Assembly (NCBI GenBank): GCA_964545855.1
Contig: CAZJHD010000020.1
Location: 1-64,000, forward strand
Direction: 5' to 3'
Length of the DNA stretch: 64,000 nt
Source of the DNA: CAZJHD01 sp964545855
GTDB taxonomy: Bacteria; Planctomycetota; UBA1135; JACQFD01
Under the pieces are notes generated by a model that did no database searches, had not been told where the DNA came from, and saw only the letters and a program-made list of their open reading frames with translations. The position numbers and the translations under genes are program-made. Positions 34,497-43,737 of the stretch are shown here, in pieces (the first letter of the stretch is position 1; the number at the start of each line of letters is the position of its first letter).

Positions 34497-36263
34497 TCAG
34501 CGCCGTTCGAAGGCCCGCTCCAGATCGCGCAGCCCGAGCCGGATCCGCGTGGGCCGCCCGTGGGGGCAGGTCTGCTCGGAGGGAAGCGTCGCGGCCTCCG
34601 CGAGCAACGCCGCGATCTCCTCGTCCGAGAGACGGTCCCCCGCCATCACCGACGAGCGGCACGCGCAGCGGTGGAGGATCTCCTCCAGCAGATCGGGCGA
34701 CCCCGGCGACCGATCCTCGCGCGCGAGCGCCAGCAGGTCCTCCAGGAGCTCGCGCACGCGCAGGCGCCGCAGGCCCGCCGGCACCGAGCGCACGACCACG
34801 GACGTCGGTCCGAAGGGCTCGGCCTCCACGCCGGCCGCGACCCACGACGGGCCGTGCTCCTCGACGAGGGCGCGGTCCGCGGTCGAGACCTCCACCACCT
34901 CCGGCACGAGGAGCGCCTGCCGCGGGAGCGCGCCCGCGCCGGCCCGCGCGCGGAGCCGCTCGAACTGGACGCGCTCGTGCAGCGCGTGCTGGTCGACGAG
35001 GTCGATGCCCTCGGGGCCCTCCAGGACGAAGAAGGTGTCGAAGGCGCGGAGGAACTTCGCCGCGCGCGGGACGACGGTCGCGGAGCCGGCGGCCGCGTCG
35101 AAGAGCCGCTCCTGACGCGGCGCCGCCGGCGCCGGACCGAAGGGCGCACCGGGCTCGCGCACCGCTCCGAGCGGCGCAGGAGGCAGGACGCCTTCCCGCC
35201 GCGTGCCGCCGAGGAGCACGTCGGGGCTCGCCGCGGGCCGCGACCCCTCGAGCGCGCGTCGCACGCCTCGGTGGATCGCGCCGTAGACCGCCGACGGTTC
35301 GCGGAAGCGCACCTCGAGCTTCGCCGGATGGACGTTCACGTCGACGAGCGCCGGGTCGAGGGAGACGAAGAGGAACGCCGCGGGCTGCTGCGCGCCGAGG
35401 AAGTCGCGCGTCGCTTCGCGAAGCACGTGGAGCGCGCCGCGGTCGCGCACGAAGCGGCCGTTCACGTAGAGGTGCACCCCCGAGGCGTCGCGGCGCGCGG
35501 AGGCAGGCCCTCCGACGAAGCCGGAGACGGCGACCCCCCGGCCCGTCTCCTCGACGACGCGGAGGTCTTCCTCGACGCCGGCGCCGAAGGCAGCGGCGAT
35601 GCGCGCGCGCCGCGCCGCGGAGACGCTGCGATCTCCCGCGTCGGCGACGGCCGGCGCGTCGAGCACGCGGCGTCCCTCCGACGTGAGCCGGAAGCCGATC
35701 TCCGGATGCGCGATGGCGTGCCGGAGGACGACCTCCGAGGCGCGCGCCGCCTCCGTCGCGTCCCGGCGCAGGAAGCGCCGGCGAGCCGGCGTGTTGAAGA
35801 AGAGGTCGCGCACCTCGACGTCGGTGCCCCGATCGCGCGCCGCCGGGCGCGGCGCCGACTGGATGCCCCCGTCGTCGTCGATCTCGCCTCCGTGCGCGTC
35901 TCCCTCGCTCCGGCTGCGCAGCCGCACGCGCGCCACGGAGCCGATGCTCGCGAGCGCCTCTCCGCGGAACCCGAGGGTCGCCACGTGATCGAGGTCCTCG
36001 ATCGAGCCGAGCTTGCTCGTCGCGTGCGACGCGAAGGCGAGCGGGAGATCGGCGCCGGAGATGCCGCAGCCGTCGTCGGAGACTCGGAGCAGCGCGCGGC
36101 CCCCGCCCTCGATCGTCACGTCGATCGACCGGCTCCCGGCGTCGATCGCGTTGTCGAGGAGCTCGCGCACGACCGAGGCGGGCCGCTCGACGACCTCGCC
36201 GGCGGCGATCTGGTCGACGACGAGCCGCGGTAGCACGCGGATGGCGGCGGGCTCCGGCGTCAC
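34497..36263 (-). CDS. mutL: DNA mismatch repair protein MutL
   Basis: A 588-residue MutL. The GHKL ATPase domain has IAAGEVVERPASVVREL, DDGCGISGADL and TLGFRGEALASIGSV. The C-terminal domain carries DQHALHERVQFE, which fits the DQHAx2Ex4E endonuclease motif, plus CPHGRPT and ACRSSVMAGD, so this should be a nicking MutL of the type found in bacteria without MutH. A proline/alanine-rich linker lies near 330-400. MutS is not in the window. The GTG overlaps holA by 4 bp at the end of a six-gene chain. Confidence 0.96.
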   Translation of the reverse strand: MTPEPAAIRVLPRLVVDQIAAGEVVERPASVVRELLDNAIDAGSRSIDVTIEGGGRALLRVSDDGCGISGADLPLAFASHATSKLGSIEDLDHVATLGFRGEALASIGSVARVRLRSRSEGDAHGGEIDDDGGIQSAPRPAARDRGTDVEVRDLFFNTPARRRFLRRDATEAARASEVVLRHAIAHPEIGFRLTSEGRRVLDAPAVADAGDRSVSAARRARIAAAFGAGVEEDLRVVEETGRGVAVSGFVGGPASARRDASGVHLYVNGRFVRDRGALHVLREATRDFLGAQQPAAFLFVSLDPALVDVNVHPAKLEVRFREPSAVYGAIHRGVRRALEGSRPAASPDVLLGGTRREGVLPPAPLGAVREPGAPFGPAPAAPRQERLFDAAAGSATVVPRAAKFLRAFDTFFVLEGPEGIDLVDQHALHERVQFERLRARAGAGALPRQALLVPEVVEVSTADRALVEEHGPSWVAAGVEAEPFGPTSVVVRSVPAGLRRLRVRELLEDLLALAREDRSPGSPDLLEEILHRCACRSSVMAGDRLSDEEIAALLAEAATLPSEQTCPHGRPTRIRLGLRDLERAFERR

Positions 36264-37465
36264 CGGCGCGCGCCCCCGCGGCGGCCGCGGAACGCGAGGC
36301 GCTCCAGCGCCGACTGCGCCTTCTCGCCGCCGCGCCGGATCGAGAGCTCCGCTTCCGCCACGTCGTCGAGGAAGCGTGCGTGCTCCGGTGGACGCCGCGC
36401 GCCGAGGGCCTTGCGGAAGGAATCGAGCGCCGCCGGGAAGGATGGCACGCCCGCCGCCGACGCCGCCTCCTCGAAGGTGCTCCCCTCGGCCATGCGCGCC
36501 GCGGCGGCGGCGTTGCGGCGCGCGTCGCGGACGACGGCCGAGAGCGCCATCGCGAAGGCGCCGTCGGCCGCGATGGACTTCCCGTCGGAGTCTCGCGCGC
36601 CGGACTCCGCGAGGAGCGCGATCTCCGAGAGCGCGCGGCCCGGCTCGCCCTGGACGATCGCCTCGGCGAGGGTCCAGGCGCTCCCGGCGCGCGTGGCGGC
36701 GACATGGAGCTCCACGTCGCGCACGGAGACCTCCGCCGACGCATGCACCGAGCGGAGCTTCTCGAGAGCCGCGGCCGCGGCGCCGAGGGAGCTTCCCGTC
36801 CGGGCGAGCAGGGCCGCCAGCGCTCCGCGCCCGAGCCGGAGCGAGGCCTCCTTCGCGAGGGACTGCACGAAGGCGCCGAGCTCCGTCGACTCGACGGGTC
36901 CGTCGCCTCGGAAGGGCTTGTCGTAGAGCGGCCGGAACTCGAGCACGAGCCCGCCGGCTTCGCGGACGGCGCGCGCGAAGGGCGCCCGGAGCTTGCGCGC
37001 GACGATCGCGAGACCGTCCCCCGCCGCGGCGCCCGCCGCGAAGGCGAGGACGGCGCGCTCGAAGGGCGAGACGGCGGCTTCCCGCGAGCGCTTCGGCGAT
37101 TCCTCGTCCCCCTCGGCGTCCTCCGATGCGGCGCCCCGTCCCCCCTTGAGGAGCGCGTCGGCGCCGCGCACGACCCGCAGCGTCGAGGCGGCGAAGAGGG
37201 AGCGCGTCGTGAGCTCGGCGAAGAGGCCCGACGGGTCGAAACCGGAGGCGCCGGCGTCGAAGGTCGCCACCTCGGCTCCCGAGGTCTCGGCCCTGGCGAC
37301 GATCCGCCGGATCGCGAGATCCGAGAGGAAGGGCTCCTCTCCCCGCGCCGCCGGCGCCGTGGCGGCGATCACGACGCGCGGCGGCGTCTTCGACGCGAGC
37401 CCGCGGTCGAGCTCCTCCAGGAGCTCGGCGGGGCGCAGGGAAGGGGCGGAGCGGCGGGTGGCCAT
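36260..37465 (-). CDS. holA: DNA polymerase III delta subunit
   Basis: A 401-residue HolA-like protein. The N-terminal part (LSDLAIRRIVARA, FAASTLRVVRGADALL) matches the clamp-loader delta AAA-like domain without Walker motifs, and the last 150 residues (AWTLAEAIVQGEPGRALSEI, ALSAVVRDARRNAAAA) match the C-terminal collar domain. Delta opens the sliding clamp during replication. It is longer than the usual 340 residues because of an acidic insert near 120. It starts within the stop of ubiA (TGATG) and overlaps mutL. Confidence 0.85.
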   Translation of the reverse strand: MATRRSAPSLRPAELLEELDRGLASKTPPRVVIAATAPAARGEEPFLSDLAIRRIVARAETSGAEVATFDAGASGFDPSGLFAELTTRSLFAASTLRVVRGADALLKGGRGAASEDAEGDEESPKRSREAAVSPFERAVLAFAAGAAAGDGLAIVARKLRAPFARAVREAGGLVLEFRPLYDKPFRGDGPVESTELGAFVQSLAKEASLRLGRGALAALLARTGSSLGAAAAALEKLRSVHASAEVSVRDVELHVAATRAGSAWTLAEAIVQGEPGRALSEIALLAESGARDSDGKSIAADGAFAMALSAVVRDARRNAAAAARMAEGSTFEEAASAAGVPSFPAALDSFRKALGARRPPEHARFLDDVAEAELSIRRGGEKAQSALERLAFRGRRGGARR

Positions 37466-38367
37466 CAGGCGACGAGCGCGAGGTCGGTGAGCAGTCCGAG
37501 CGTGAATCCCACGCCGACCCAGCCGTTCACGGTGAAGAAGGCCGCATCGACGCGCGACAGGTCCTCGGGGCGCACCATGCGATGCTGCACCACGAGGAGG
37601 AGCGCGACGACCCCCACGGTGGCGAAGTAGACGAGGCCGCGCCCCGCGAGCGTGCCGGTCGCGGCGAAGAGGACGACCGCCGCCGCGTGGAGCGCCGCCG
37701 AGATCGCGAGCGCGCGCCGGACGCCGAGGCGGGCCGGGATCGAGTGGAGACCGCTCGCGCGGTCGTGGCTCGCGTCCTGGCAGGCGTAGACGAGATCGAA
37801 CCCCGCCACCCAGGCGACGACGCCGAGCTCGAGCACGATCGGGATCGAGAGCGTGCCCCGGAAGTCACCCTGGACGGCGAGCCAGGCGCCAGCGGGCGCG
37901 AGTCCGAGCGAGAGGCCGAGCACGACGTGCGCGAGGGAGGTGAACCGCTTGGTCCACGAATAGCCGACCAGCACGGCCAGCACGGCCGGGGCGAGGGCGG
38001 CGCAGAGCGGCCCGAGCCACCAGGCGATCGCCTGGAAGGCGATCGCGGAGGTGACGGCGACGAGGGCGACGGATCCCCGCGAGAGCCGTCCCGAGGGAAC
38101 CGGACGGCCCGCGGTCCTCGGATTCCGCGCGTCGAGGGCCGCGTCGGCGAGGCGGTTCGCGGACATCGCGCAGGTGCGCGCCGCGACGGCGGCGAGCACG
38201 ACGAGGACGAGGGTCCGCGCGTCCGGGAGGAGCGCGCCGGCATCCCGGTCGCGCGCCGCGAGGCACGCCCCGGCGACGGCGAAGGGGAGCGCGAAGACCG
38301 AGTGGGAGAACTTGACGTTCTCCAGGTGCGTCGCGAGGGCCGAGGATGGCTGCCGCAGGACCGTCAC
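37465..38367 (-). CDS. ubiA: UbiA-family prenyltransferase (4-hydroxybenzoate/menaquinone type)
   Basis: A 300-residue membrane prenyltransferase with nine likely helices. The two aspartate-rich motifs are NRLADAALDARNPRT at about residue 70 and YACQDASHDRASG at about 195. It attaches a polyprenyl chain to an aromatic ring in quinone synthesis. With ubiX directly upstream and a ubiE/menG gene in the same chain, it could be the MqnP-like enzyme of the futalosine pathway, but the other mqn genes are not here. The GTG overlaps ubiX by 4 bp. Confidence 0.92.
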   Translation of the reverse strand: MTVLRQPSSALATHLENVKFSHSVFALPFAVAGACLAARDRDAGALLPDARTLVLVVLAAVAARTCAMSANRLADAALDARNPRTAGRPVPSGRLSRGSVALVAVTSAIAFQAIAWWLGPLCAALAPAVLAVLVGYSWTKRFTSLAHVVLGLSLGLAPAGAWLAVQGDFRGTLSIPIVLELGVVAWVAGFDLVYACQDASHDRASGLHSIPARLGVRRALAISAALHAAAVVLFAATGTLAGRGLVYFATVGVVALLLVVQHRMVRPEDLSRVDAAFFTVNGWVGVGFTLGLLTDLALVA

Positions 38368-39059
38368 GCGTCGCAGCCCTCGCCGAGATCGTCGCCCGGA
38401 GCCTCCCGGTCGGGGCGGGTTCCCGGATCGGTGGGGATGGGTCGCCCCGCGCCGACACCCCAGCGACGCACGAGGTCGTGCTCGACGCCGAGGGCGTCGA
38501 GCACCTTCGCGACGAGATGGTCCACGAGATCCTCCACGGTCCTCGGCCGATGGTAGAAGGCGGGCATCGCCGGGACGATCCGCGCCCCCGCCCACGCGAG
38601 CCGGCTCAGGTGGTCGAGGTGGAGGCGCGAGAGCGGCGTCTCGCGAGGCACGATCACGAGGGTGCGCGCCTCCTTCAGCGCCACGTCGGCGACGCGCTCG
38701 ATCAGGCACGACGAGTAGCCGGCGGCGATGCGGCCGAGGGTGCCCATGGAGCAGGGGCACAGCGCCACGGCCCGCACGGGATAGGTGCCCGAGGCGGGCC
38801 CCGCCTCGATCGAGCGGTTGTCGAGGAGCCGCACGCGCGGCGCGAGCGCGTCCCCCACGAGCCACGCCGCGTCCTTCGGCGCCGCGGGCGCGCGGAGGCC
38901 CGTCTCGATGGCGAGCACGCGCACGCCCGCGTCCGTGAGGGCGAGATCCACGTCGTGCCCCGTCTCCGCGAGGGCGCGCACGAGGCGCGTCCCGTACACG
39001 ACGCCGCTCGCGCCCGTGATGCCGACGAAGAAGCGCGCGGCGGCGGAGCGGGAGCTCAT
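38364..39059 (-). CDS. ubiX: Flavin prenyltransferase UbiX
   Basis: A 231-residue UbiX/Pad1 protein. FFVGITGASGVVYGTRL is the FMN-binding start, CPCSMGTLGRIAAGYSSCL and LVIVPRETPLSRLHLDHL are the family signatures with the dimethylallyl phosphate site. It makes prenylated FMN for a UbiD-type decarboxylase, which is not encoded nearby. A 40-residue hydrophilic tail follows the usual end. The ATG overlaps the CPBP protease gene and the stop overlaps ubiA. Confidence 0.94.
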   Translation of the reverse strand: MSSRSAAARFFVGITGASGVVYGTRLVRALAETGHDVDLALTDAGVRVLAIETGLRAPAAPKDAAWLVGDALAPRVRLLDNRSIEAGPASGTYPVRAVALCPCSMGTLGRIAAGYSSCLIERVADVALKEARTLVIVPRETPLSRLHLDHLSRLAWAGARIVPAMPAFYHRPRTVEDLVDHLVAKVLDALGVEHDLVRRWGVGAGRPIPTDPGTRPDREAPGDDLGEGCDA

Positions 39060-39829
39060 CGGTTCTGGAAGGTCACGAAGAGGTCGTAGGCCGCGTGCGT
39101 GTAGACGGCGATGCCGAGACCGCGCGCAACGAACAGCGCCGCGAGCACGCAGCCGGCGATGGTGCGGAACAGGAAGACCCGGGCGACGAAGGGCTCGCCG
39201 TCGGGCCAGTGGTGGAATCCGCTGAAGAGGAGGGAGGAGAGGAGGACGGCCACGAGCAGCGCCGCCACGGGGCTCGCCTCCAGTGTGGCGCTGGCGCGGC
39301 GGACCAGCACGTAGAGTCCCGGCAGCAGGAGGAGACGGAACACGATCTCCTCGTACACGCCGGCCCCCACGGAGAGCACGGAGTCGAGGAAGAGCCCGTG
39401 TCCCGCGGCCGCGGTCGAGAGGAAGGGAGCGACCTTGCTCTGGACGAAGAGGGCGACGGGCCCGAGGACCGCGCCCCAGGCGAGACCCTCGCCGGTGATG
39501 CAGGCGAGGTCGCGCCCGAAGGGGAAGCGGCGGCGGACGACGACGGCGATCGCCGCGGCGGCGCACAGCGCGAGGACGAGCCACCAGCCGAGCCGCCCCG
39601 CCTCCGGGCCGAGGACGCCGAATCCCCGGCGCAGCAGAGCGTCGGCGCCGTTCACGACGGGCGCCCTCGCGATGACGATCCCCGCCTCGTAGATCGCCAG
39701 CAGTGGAAGGATCGCGAGGAAGCCGACGGCGATGTGGCGCGAGCGCGCGAAGTAGCCCTCGGCGCGTCCCGTTCCGAGCAGCGAGTCGTCGCCCGAAGCG
39801 AGGCGCTCCATGCGGCCCGATCGCTTCAT
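39056..39829 (-). CDS. CPBP family intramembrane metalloprotease
   Basis: A 257-residue membrane protein with about seven segments. VYEEIVFRLLLLPG has the EExxxR motif of the CAAX protease/bacteriocin-processing family, followed by FSGFHHW (FxxxH) and HAAYD, so the glutamate-histidine active site is complete. Bacterial members process membrane proteins or give bacteriocin immunity; the substrate is unknown. It lies between ubiE and ubiX with 4-bp overlaps at both ends, an odd place for a protease. Confidence 0.86.
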   Translation of the reverse strand: MKRSGRMERLASGDDSLLGTGRAEGYFARSRHIAVGFLAILPLLAIYEAGIVIARAPVVNGADALLRRGFGVLGPEAGRLGWWLVLALCAAAAIAVVVRRRFPFGRDLACITGEGLAWGAVLGPVALFVQSKVAPFLSTAAAGHGLFLDSVLSVGAGVYEEIVFRLLLLPGLYVLVRRASATLEASPVAALLVAVLLSSLLFSGFHHWPDGEPFVARVFLFRTIAGCVLAALFVARGLGIAVYTHAAYDLFVTFQNR

Positions 39830-40521
39830 CGGCGCACTCCGCGGTGGATCGCGGCGATGCCGCAGGTGAGGAGTCGGTGCTCCACGTCGGCGAGGCCCGC
39901 CGACTCCATGCGGCGCGCGAGCTCCGTCGCGTCCGGGAACGCGCGCACGCTCGAGGGGAGATAGCCGTAGGCGTCCGTCGGAACGCCCGCGAGCGCGTTG
40001 CCGACGCGCGGCAGGACGCGGTGGAAGTAGAGATCGAACATCCCGCGGAAGGCCCGGTTCGGAGGAGTCGTGAATTCGAGCACGACGACGACGCCTCCCC
40101 GTCGGACCACGCGCGCCATCTCGCGGAGACCGGCGTCGAGATCCTCGACGTTGCGGATCCCGAATCCGACGGAGGCGACATCGAACCGTCCGTCGTCGAA
40201 GGGAAGCCGCAGCGTGTCGGCGAGAAGGAAGCGCGCGGACGCGCCTTCCGGCCGGCGGGCTCGCTTCGCGTCGGCGCGTCGGACCATCCCCGGCACGAAG
40301 TCGGTCCCGACGACGCGTGCCCCCGTGCGCGAGAACTCGAAGGCGAGATCCCCGGTCCCGCAGCAGACGTCGAGCACGCGCGAGCCCGCGCCGCTGCCGC
40401 TCCAGGCCACGGCGGCGCGGCGCCACCGTCGATCCACGCCCGCCGAGAGGAGGCGGTTCAGCAGGTCGTAGCGCGGCGCAATGGCGCCGAACATGCGCTG
40501 GACGGCGTCCGAGGAGGGCAT
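39826..40521 (-). CDS. ubiE: Demethylmenaquinone/ubiquinone methyltransferase
   Basis: A 231-residue SAM-dependent methyltransferase. VLDVCCGTGDLAFEF is motif I, FDVASVGFGIRNVEDLDAGL is the UbiE/MenG signature and YGYLPSSVRAFPDATEL is the second family block. It methylates the quinone ring at carbon 2 or 3. ATG 40521 was chosen; a minus-strand TAGAGT box lies 10 nt upstream. It is the first gene of ubiE-CPBP-ubiX-ubiA-holA-mutL. Confidence 0.93.
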   Translation of the reverse strand: MPSSDAVQRMFGAIAPRYDLLNRLLSAGVDRRWRRAAVAWSGSGAGSRVLDVCCGTGDLAFEFSRTGARVVGTDFVPGMVRRADAKRARRPEGASARFLLADTLRLPFDDGRFDVASVGFGIRNVEDLDAGLREMARVVRRGGVVVVLEFTTPPNRAFRGMFDLYFHRVLPRVGNALAGVPTDAYGYLPSSVRAFPDATELARRMESAGLADVEHRLLTCGIAAIHRGVRR

Positions 40522-40531
40522 CGGCGGGAAG

Positions 40532-40537
40532 ACTCTA
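40532..40537 (-). promoter_or_regulatory. Possible -10 box of the ubiE operon
   Basis: Minus-strand TAGAGT lies 10 nt before the ubiE start codon, with GGGACG 18 bp further upstream as a weak -35 candidate. The mRNA leader would be only a few nucleotides long. Confidence 0.3.
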
Positions 40538-40613
40538 CCGCGCGATGGTCGCCGGCGTCCCGGCACGTGCTCGACCGTCCACGAGAGCGATCGACGGCCA
40601 GGCCGACTGGACG

Positions 40614-40652
40614 ACCGGCGGCGTCCCGCGCACTGCGCGAGACGCCGCCGGT
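40614..40652 (-). terminator. 12-bp perfect hairpin after the large lipoprotein gene
   Basis: The arms accggcggcgtc and gacgccgccggt pair fully. A second small stem (gcgc/gcgc) forms inside the loop. It lies 31 nt after the stop of the 1017-residue lipoprotein gene and upstream of ubiE, and there is no U-tract. Confidence 0.55.
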
Positions 40653-40683
40653 CCGAGGAGATTCCGCCGAGATCCAGCGCCGC

Positions 40684-43600
40684 CTACTGCCTCCAGTAGT
40701 GCGCCACGATCTGCGCCTGGGGTGCATCGATCGGCTCCACGATCCGCAGGCCCGTGATGCGGTCGACCACGTCGATCTTTCCGCTGTCGAAGCTCGTGAA
40801 GAAGATCGCCTTGGGCGTCGAGGCGGGGATGAAACCGCCGGGGACGGGGCGAACGTGCTTCTTCGAGCTGTGCAGCACCGTCGCTCCCGGGACGCCGCCC
40901 GAGAGGAAGAGACCGACGGCGATGTTGCCGTTGTTCGTGAAGTCGTCGAAGGCGATGTCCTGGGGCGCGTTGCCCGAGAACTGCGCGGGCTGCACCGTCT
41001 GGACCACCGTGTACTCGCGGTTCCTGAACGAAGGCGACGGGAAGATGATGAAGTTGTTGAAGGGGATCGGACCGACGGGCGACGACGTGAGCGCGAGGTT
41101 CGACGCCGTCGGGAGACCCGTCGTAGTCTTGTGGACGATCCAGACTCCCGAATTCAGGTTCGAGGTGTCCGGCTGGATCGCCGTCGGCTGGGCGAAGTTC
41201 GTCTGAACGAGTCCGATCAGGTCGTCGAAGCCGATGCCCTGGAGTCCGGCCGGTCCCGACTCGTAGATCGCGACGCTGCCGTTCCGATTCAGCACGTAGG
41301 CGAAGTAGACGCCCGTCGCGAAGCCGAGACCCGCCACCTGACGCGACGTGATCGCCACGTCGAAGGGCTGCTGCAGCTGGTTGGAGACGGTCTTCCGCAC
41401 CGTGAGGCTCTGGCCCTGGATGATGTCGAGCGTGTTGGAGCCCGTGCAGGCGACCATCAGGTCCTCGCCGTCCGGCTGCCAGGCGATGCCGATCGGAGCG
41501 ACGCCGACGTTCGTCGTCGCGACGACCTTGTGGAAGTTCACCGACAGGGGGTCGGTGTTGATGTACTGCACCTGGTTCGTCGACGAGTTCGTCACGGCCA
41601 GCAGCTTCAAGTCGGGCGACATCGACATGTTCACCGGATCCGGCTGCGGGATCGACGTGACGACCGTCATGCGGTTCGAGTTGAGCACCACGACGCGCCG
41701 CACGACCGGATCGATCACGTAGAGGAAGTGGCCGATCTGCTGGCGGACCGTGTAGTTCACGCAGGCGAAGGGCGGCTGCGTCGGAGGGAGGTCCGGTCCC
41801 GGCCACGTGGCCCCGTAGGGCGTCGGGCTGTCGCTGAAGGAGCCCTGCGGCGGGATGCCCGACGCCGGATTCCCCTTCCAGTTGCCCGGCTTGATCAAGC
41901 TCGCTCCGATGTTGCGCGCCGAGATCGGCTCCTCGGCGCCGATGAAGGGAGCGAGGCAGAGCGGCGGGAAGATCAGCTTCGGCGGATTCGGCGCCGGCGA
42001 GGTCGTGATCGTGTTGCCGTTGGTGACGTGGAAGGAGTCCTTCGCGCAGAAGTTGCCGCCGCCCGAGAGGCAGATGCCGTTGTTGAACAGCACGTCGAGC
42101 GGGCCGCCGATCGCCATGTCGCGCACGCCGTTCACGAGCGGTGGCTGCGCGAAGACGAAGGTGACCGTCGACGAGTCGCGCGCGAGCGTGAGCGGGCCGA
42201 GGGAGCCGCCCGCGAGCGACGTGTTCTGGACCGTGAGCGGCGGCGTGAGCGCCAGGTTCAGGTCGGGGTTGTTCTTGAAGTTCGACGTGCCCGGTTCGAT
42301 CGGGAGCGTCTGCGGGTTGTCCTGGATCGGCGTCCCGGTGCCCTGCCCGAACCCATCCAGGTCGAGGACGCCGATGCCTGCCGTCTGCCCGCCGAACCCG
42401 AGGTAGATGACGCCCGGCGAGACCGGCGCGTTCACGATGCCGGCTCCGGCGCCCGTCGTGAAGGTCGCCGTGCGCGGCACGGAGTTCTTCCTCCCGACGA
42501 GATCGGTGAACGTCGACAGCGTCGTCATGTCGATCGTGACCGAGAAGACCACGTCCTCCGGCGCGGGCAGCCCCGCGGGGCCGTTCTTGAAGAACGATCC
42601 GGGGAACGAGAAGGCCGGCGTCAGGACGATCCGCGTGAAGTTGAAGGGGTTCTCCGGGAGCGCCGTGAACGGGATCAGGACCGTGTTCTGCCCCACGGCG
42701 AAGGAGAGCCGGACGCCGCCCGTGACCGGCGGCGGGAGCTGCGAGGGCACCGGGCCGACCGTGAAGGGCTGGATCGGCTCCGTGAAATCGACCTGCACGA
42801 GACGGTCCACGGGCACGAGCGTCGCGTTGAGCGCGGGCTCCGTGACCGGGGTGAGCGTGCCGGGATTCACGGAGACTTCGGGCGTCAAGTTGTCGGGACC
42901 CACCGTCGAGACCGCCACGGCGGTCTGCGGCCAGAAGGCGCCGCCCTTGCTCCGCACGCCGGTGCCGACCGTGATGCGGATGTTCCGCGCCGTCGGGAAT
43001 GTCTCGATCTTCGAGAGGTCGTCGTTCACGTCCGGGATGAAGACGATCGACCGGAGCCCGACCAGACGATCGGAGCCGGCGAAGCTGGTCGCGATGCCGG
43101 GGAAGCCCGCGGCCACCTGCGACGCCAGCGGCTCCGGGAGACCCGGCGCGACGGCCGGACCCTTCACGACCCAGGTCTCGATCGCACCGTTCCGCGTCGT
43201 GCGGCCGTTCACGAACATGCGTCCCTTCACGTTCGTCTGGACGCCCGACACCGGGTCGAGGGCCGTGACCGTGAGCGCGCCCGTCAGCCCCGTGGGCGAG
43301 TTCGGATCGAGGATCGACTTCTCGTCGGGCGTGAAGTTCCCGCCGAACTGGATCAGCATGAAGTGGTTGCCCGGGGACTGATCCGGGAGGATCGCATCCA
43401 AGGGCCACGTCGCGACCGGCAGCACCGGGTTGATCGCCGAAGGCTTGTTGTTCGTGAGCGTCTTCAGGTCGCGGATCTCGACGATCTCCGTCGTCGGGTT
43501 GCCGTTCGCGTCGGGCTTCGCGATGCGCAGCGGGAGGAGCGGCGCGCCGAATCCGTTCGTGACCGAGAAGAACTGCGTGAGCGACGCGCCCGTCGGGGAT

Positions 43601-43737
43601 CCCCCGCCGCCGCCGCAGGAGATCGCGATCCCGGTGACGCCGACGAGGCCCAGGGCGACGACGGTGGCCTGCACGCGCGACCGCGTCCGGAGGGACGCCG
43701 TGGGGATCGGGCTCGAGGATTCTTGGCTCAATCGCAT
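40684..43737 (-). CDS. Large lipoprotein with Ig-like region and C-terminal beta-propeller
   Basis: A 1017-residue protein. A signal segment (VVALGLVGVTGIAISC) ends in a lipoprotein-type cysteine at about residue 41 followed by five glycines. The middle contains Ig-like stretches (LVQVDFTEPIQPF resembles bacterial Big_5 domains). From about 680 there are YVTN-type propeller repeats: HFLYVIDPVVRRVVVLNSNRM, LLAVTNSSTNQVQYIN, LMVACTGSNTLDIIQG. The composition is rich in Pro, Thr, Asn and Gly, as in surface proteins. The function is unknown; a cell-surface binding role is plausible. It is monocistronic and ends at a strong hairpin. Confidence 0.8.
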   Translation of the reverse strand: MRLSQESSSPIPTASLRTRSRVQATVVALGLVGVTGIAISCGGGGGSPTGASLTQFFSVTNGFGAPLLPLRIAKPDANGNPTTEIVEIRDLKTLTNNKPSAINPVLPVATWPLDAILPDQSPGNHFMLIQFGGNFTPDEKSILDPNSPTGLTGALTVTALDPVSGVQTNVKGRMFVNGRTTRNGAIETWVVKGPAVAPGLPEPLASQVAAGFPGIATSFAGSDRLVGLRSIVFIPDVNDDLSKIETFPTARNIRITVGTGVRSKGGAFWPQTAVAVSTVGPDNLTPEVSVNPGTLTPVTEPALNATLVPVDRLVQVDFTEPIQPFTVGPVPSQLPPPVTGGVRLSFAVGQNTVLIPFTALPENPFNFTRIVLTPAFSFPGSFFKNGPAGLPAPEDVVFSVTIDMTTLSTFTDLVGRKNSVPRTATFTTGAGAGIVNAPVSPGVIYLGFGGQTAGIGVLDLDGFGQGTGTPIQDNPQTLPIEPGTSNFKNNPDLNLALTPPLTVQNTSLAGGSLGPLTLARDSSTVTFVFAQPPLVNGVRDMAIGGPLDVLFNNGICLSGGGNFCAKDSFHVTNGNTITTSPAPNPPKLIFPPLCLAPFIGAEEPISARNIGASLIKPGNWKGNPASGIPPQGSFSDSPTPYGATWPGPDLPPTQPPFACVNYTVRQQIGHFLYVIDPVVRRVVVLNSNRMTVVTSIPQPDPVNMSMSPDLKLLAVTNSSTNQVQYINTDPLSVNFHKVVATTNVGVAPIGIAWQPDGEDLMVACTGSNTLDIIQGQSLTVRKTVSNQLQQPFDVAITSRQVAGLGFATGVYFAYVLNRNGSVAIYESGPAGLQGIGFDDLIGLVQTNFAQPTAIQPDTSNLNSGVWIVHKTTTGLPTASNLALTSSPVGPIPFNNFIIFPSPSFRNREYTVVQTVQPAQFSGNAPQDIAFDDFTNNGNIAVGLFLSGGVPGATVLHSSKKHVRPVPGGFIPASTPKAIFFTSFDSGKIDVVDRITGLRIVEPIDAPQAQIVAHYWRQ

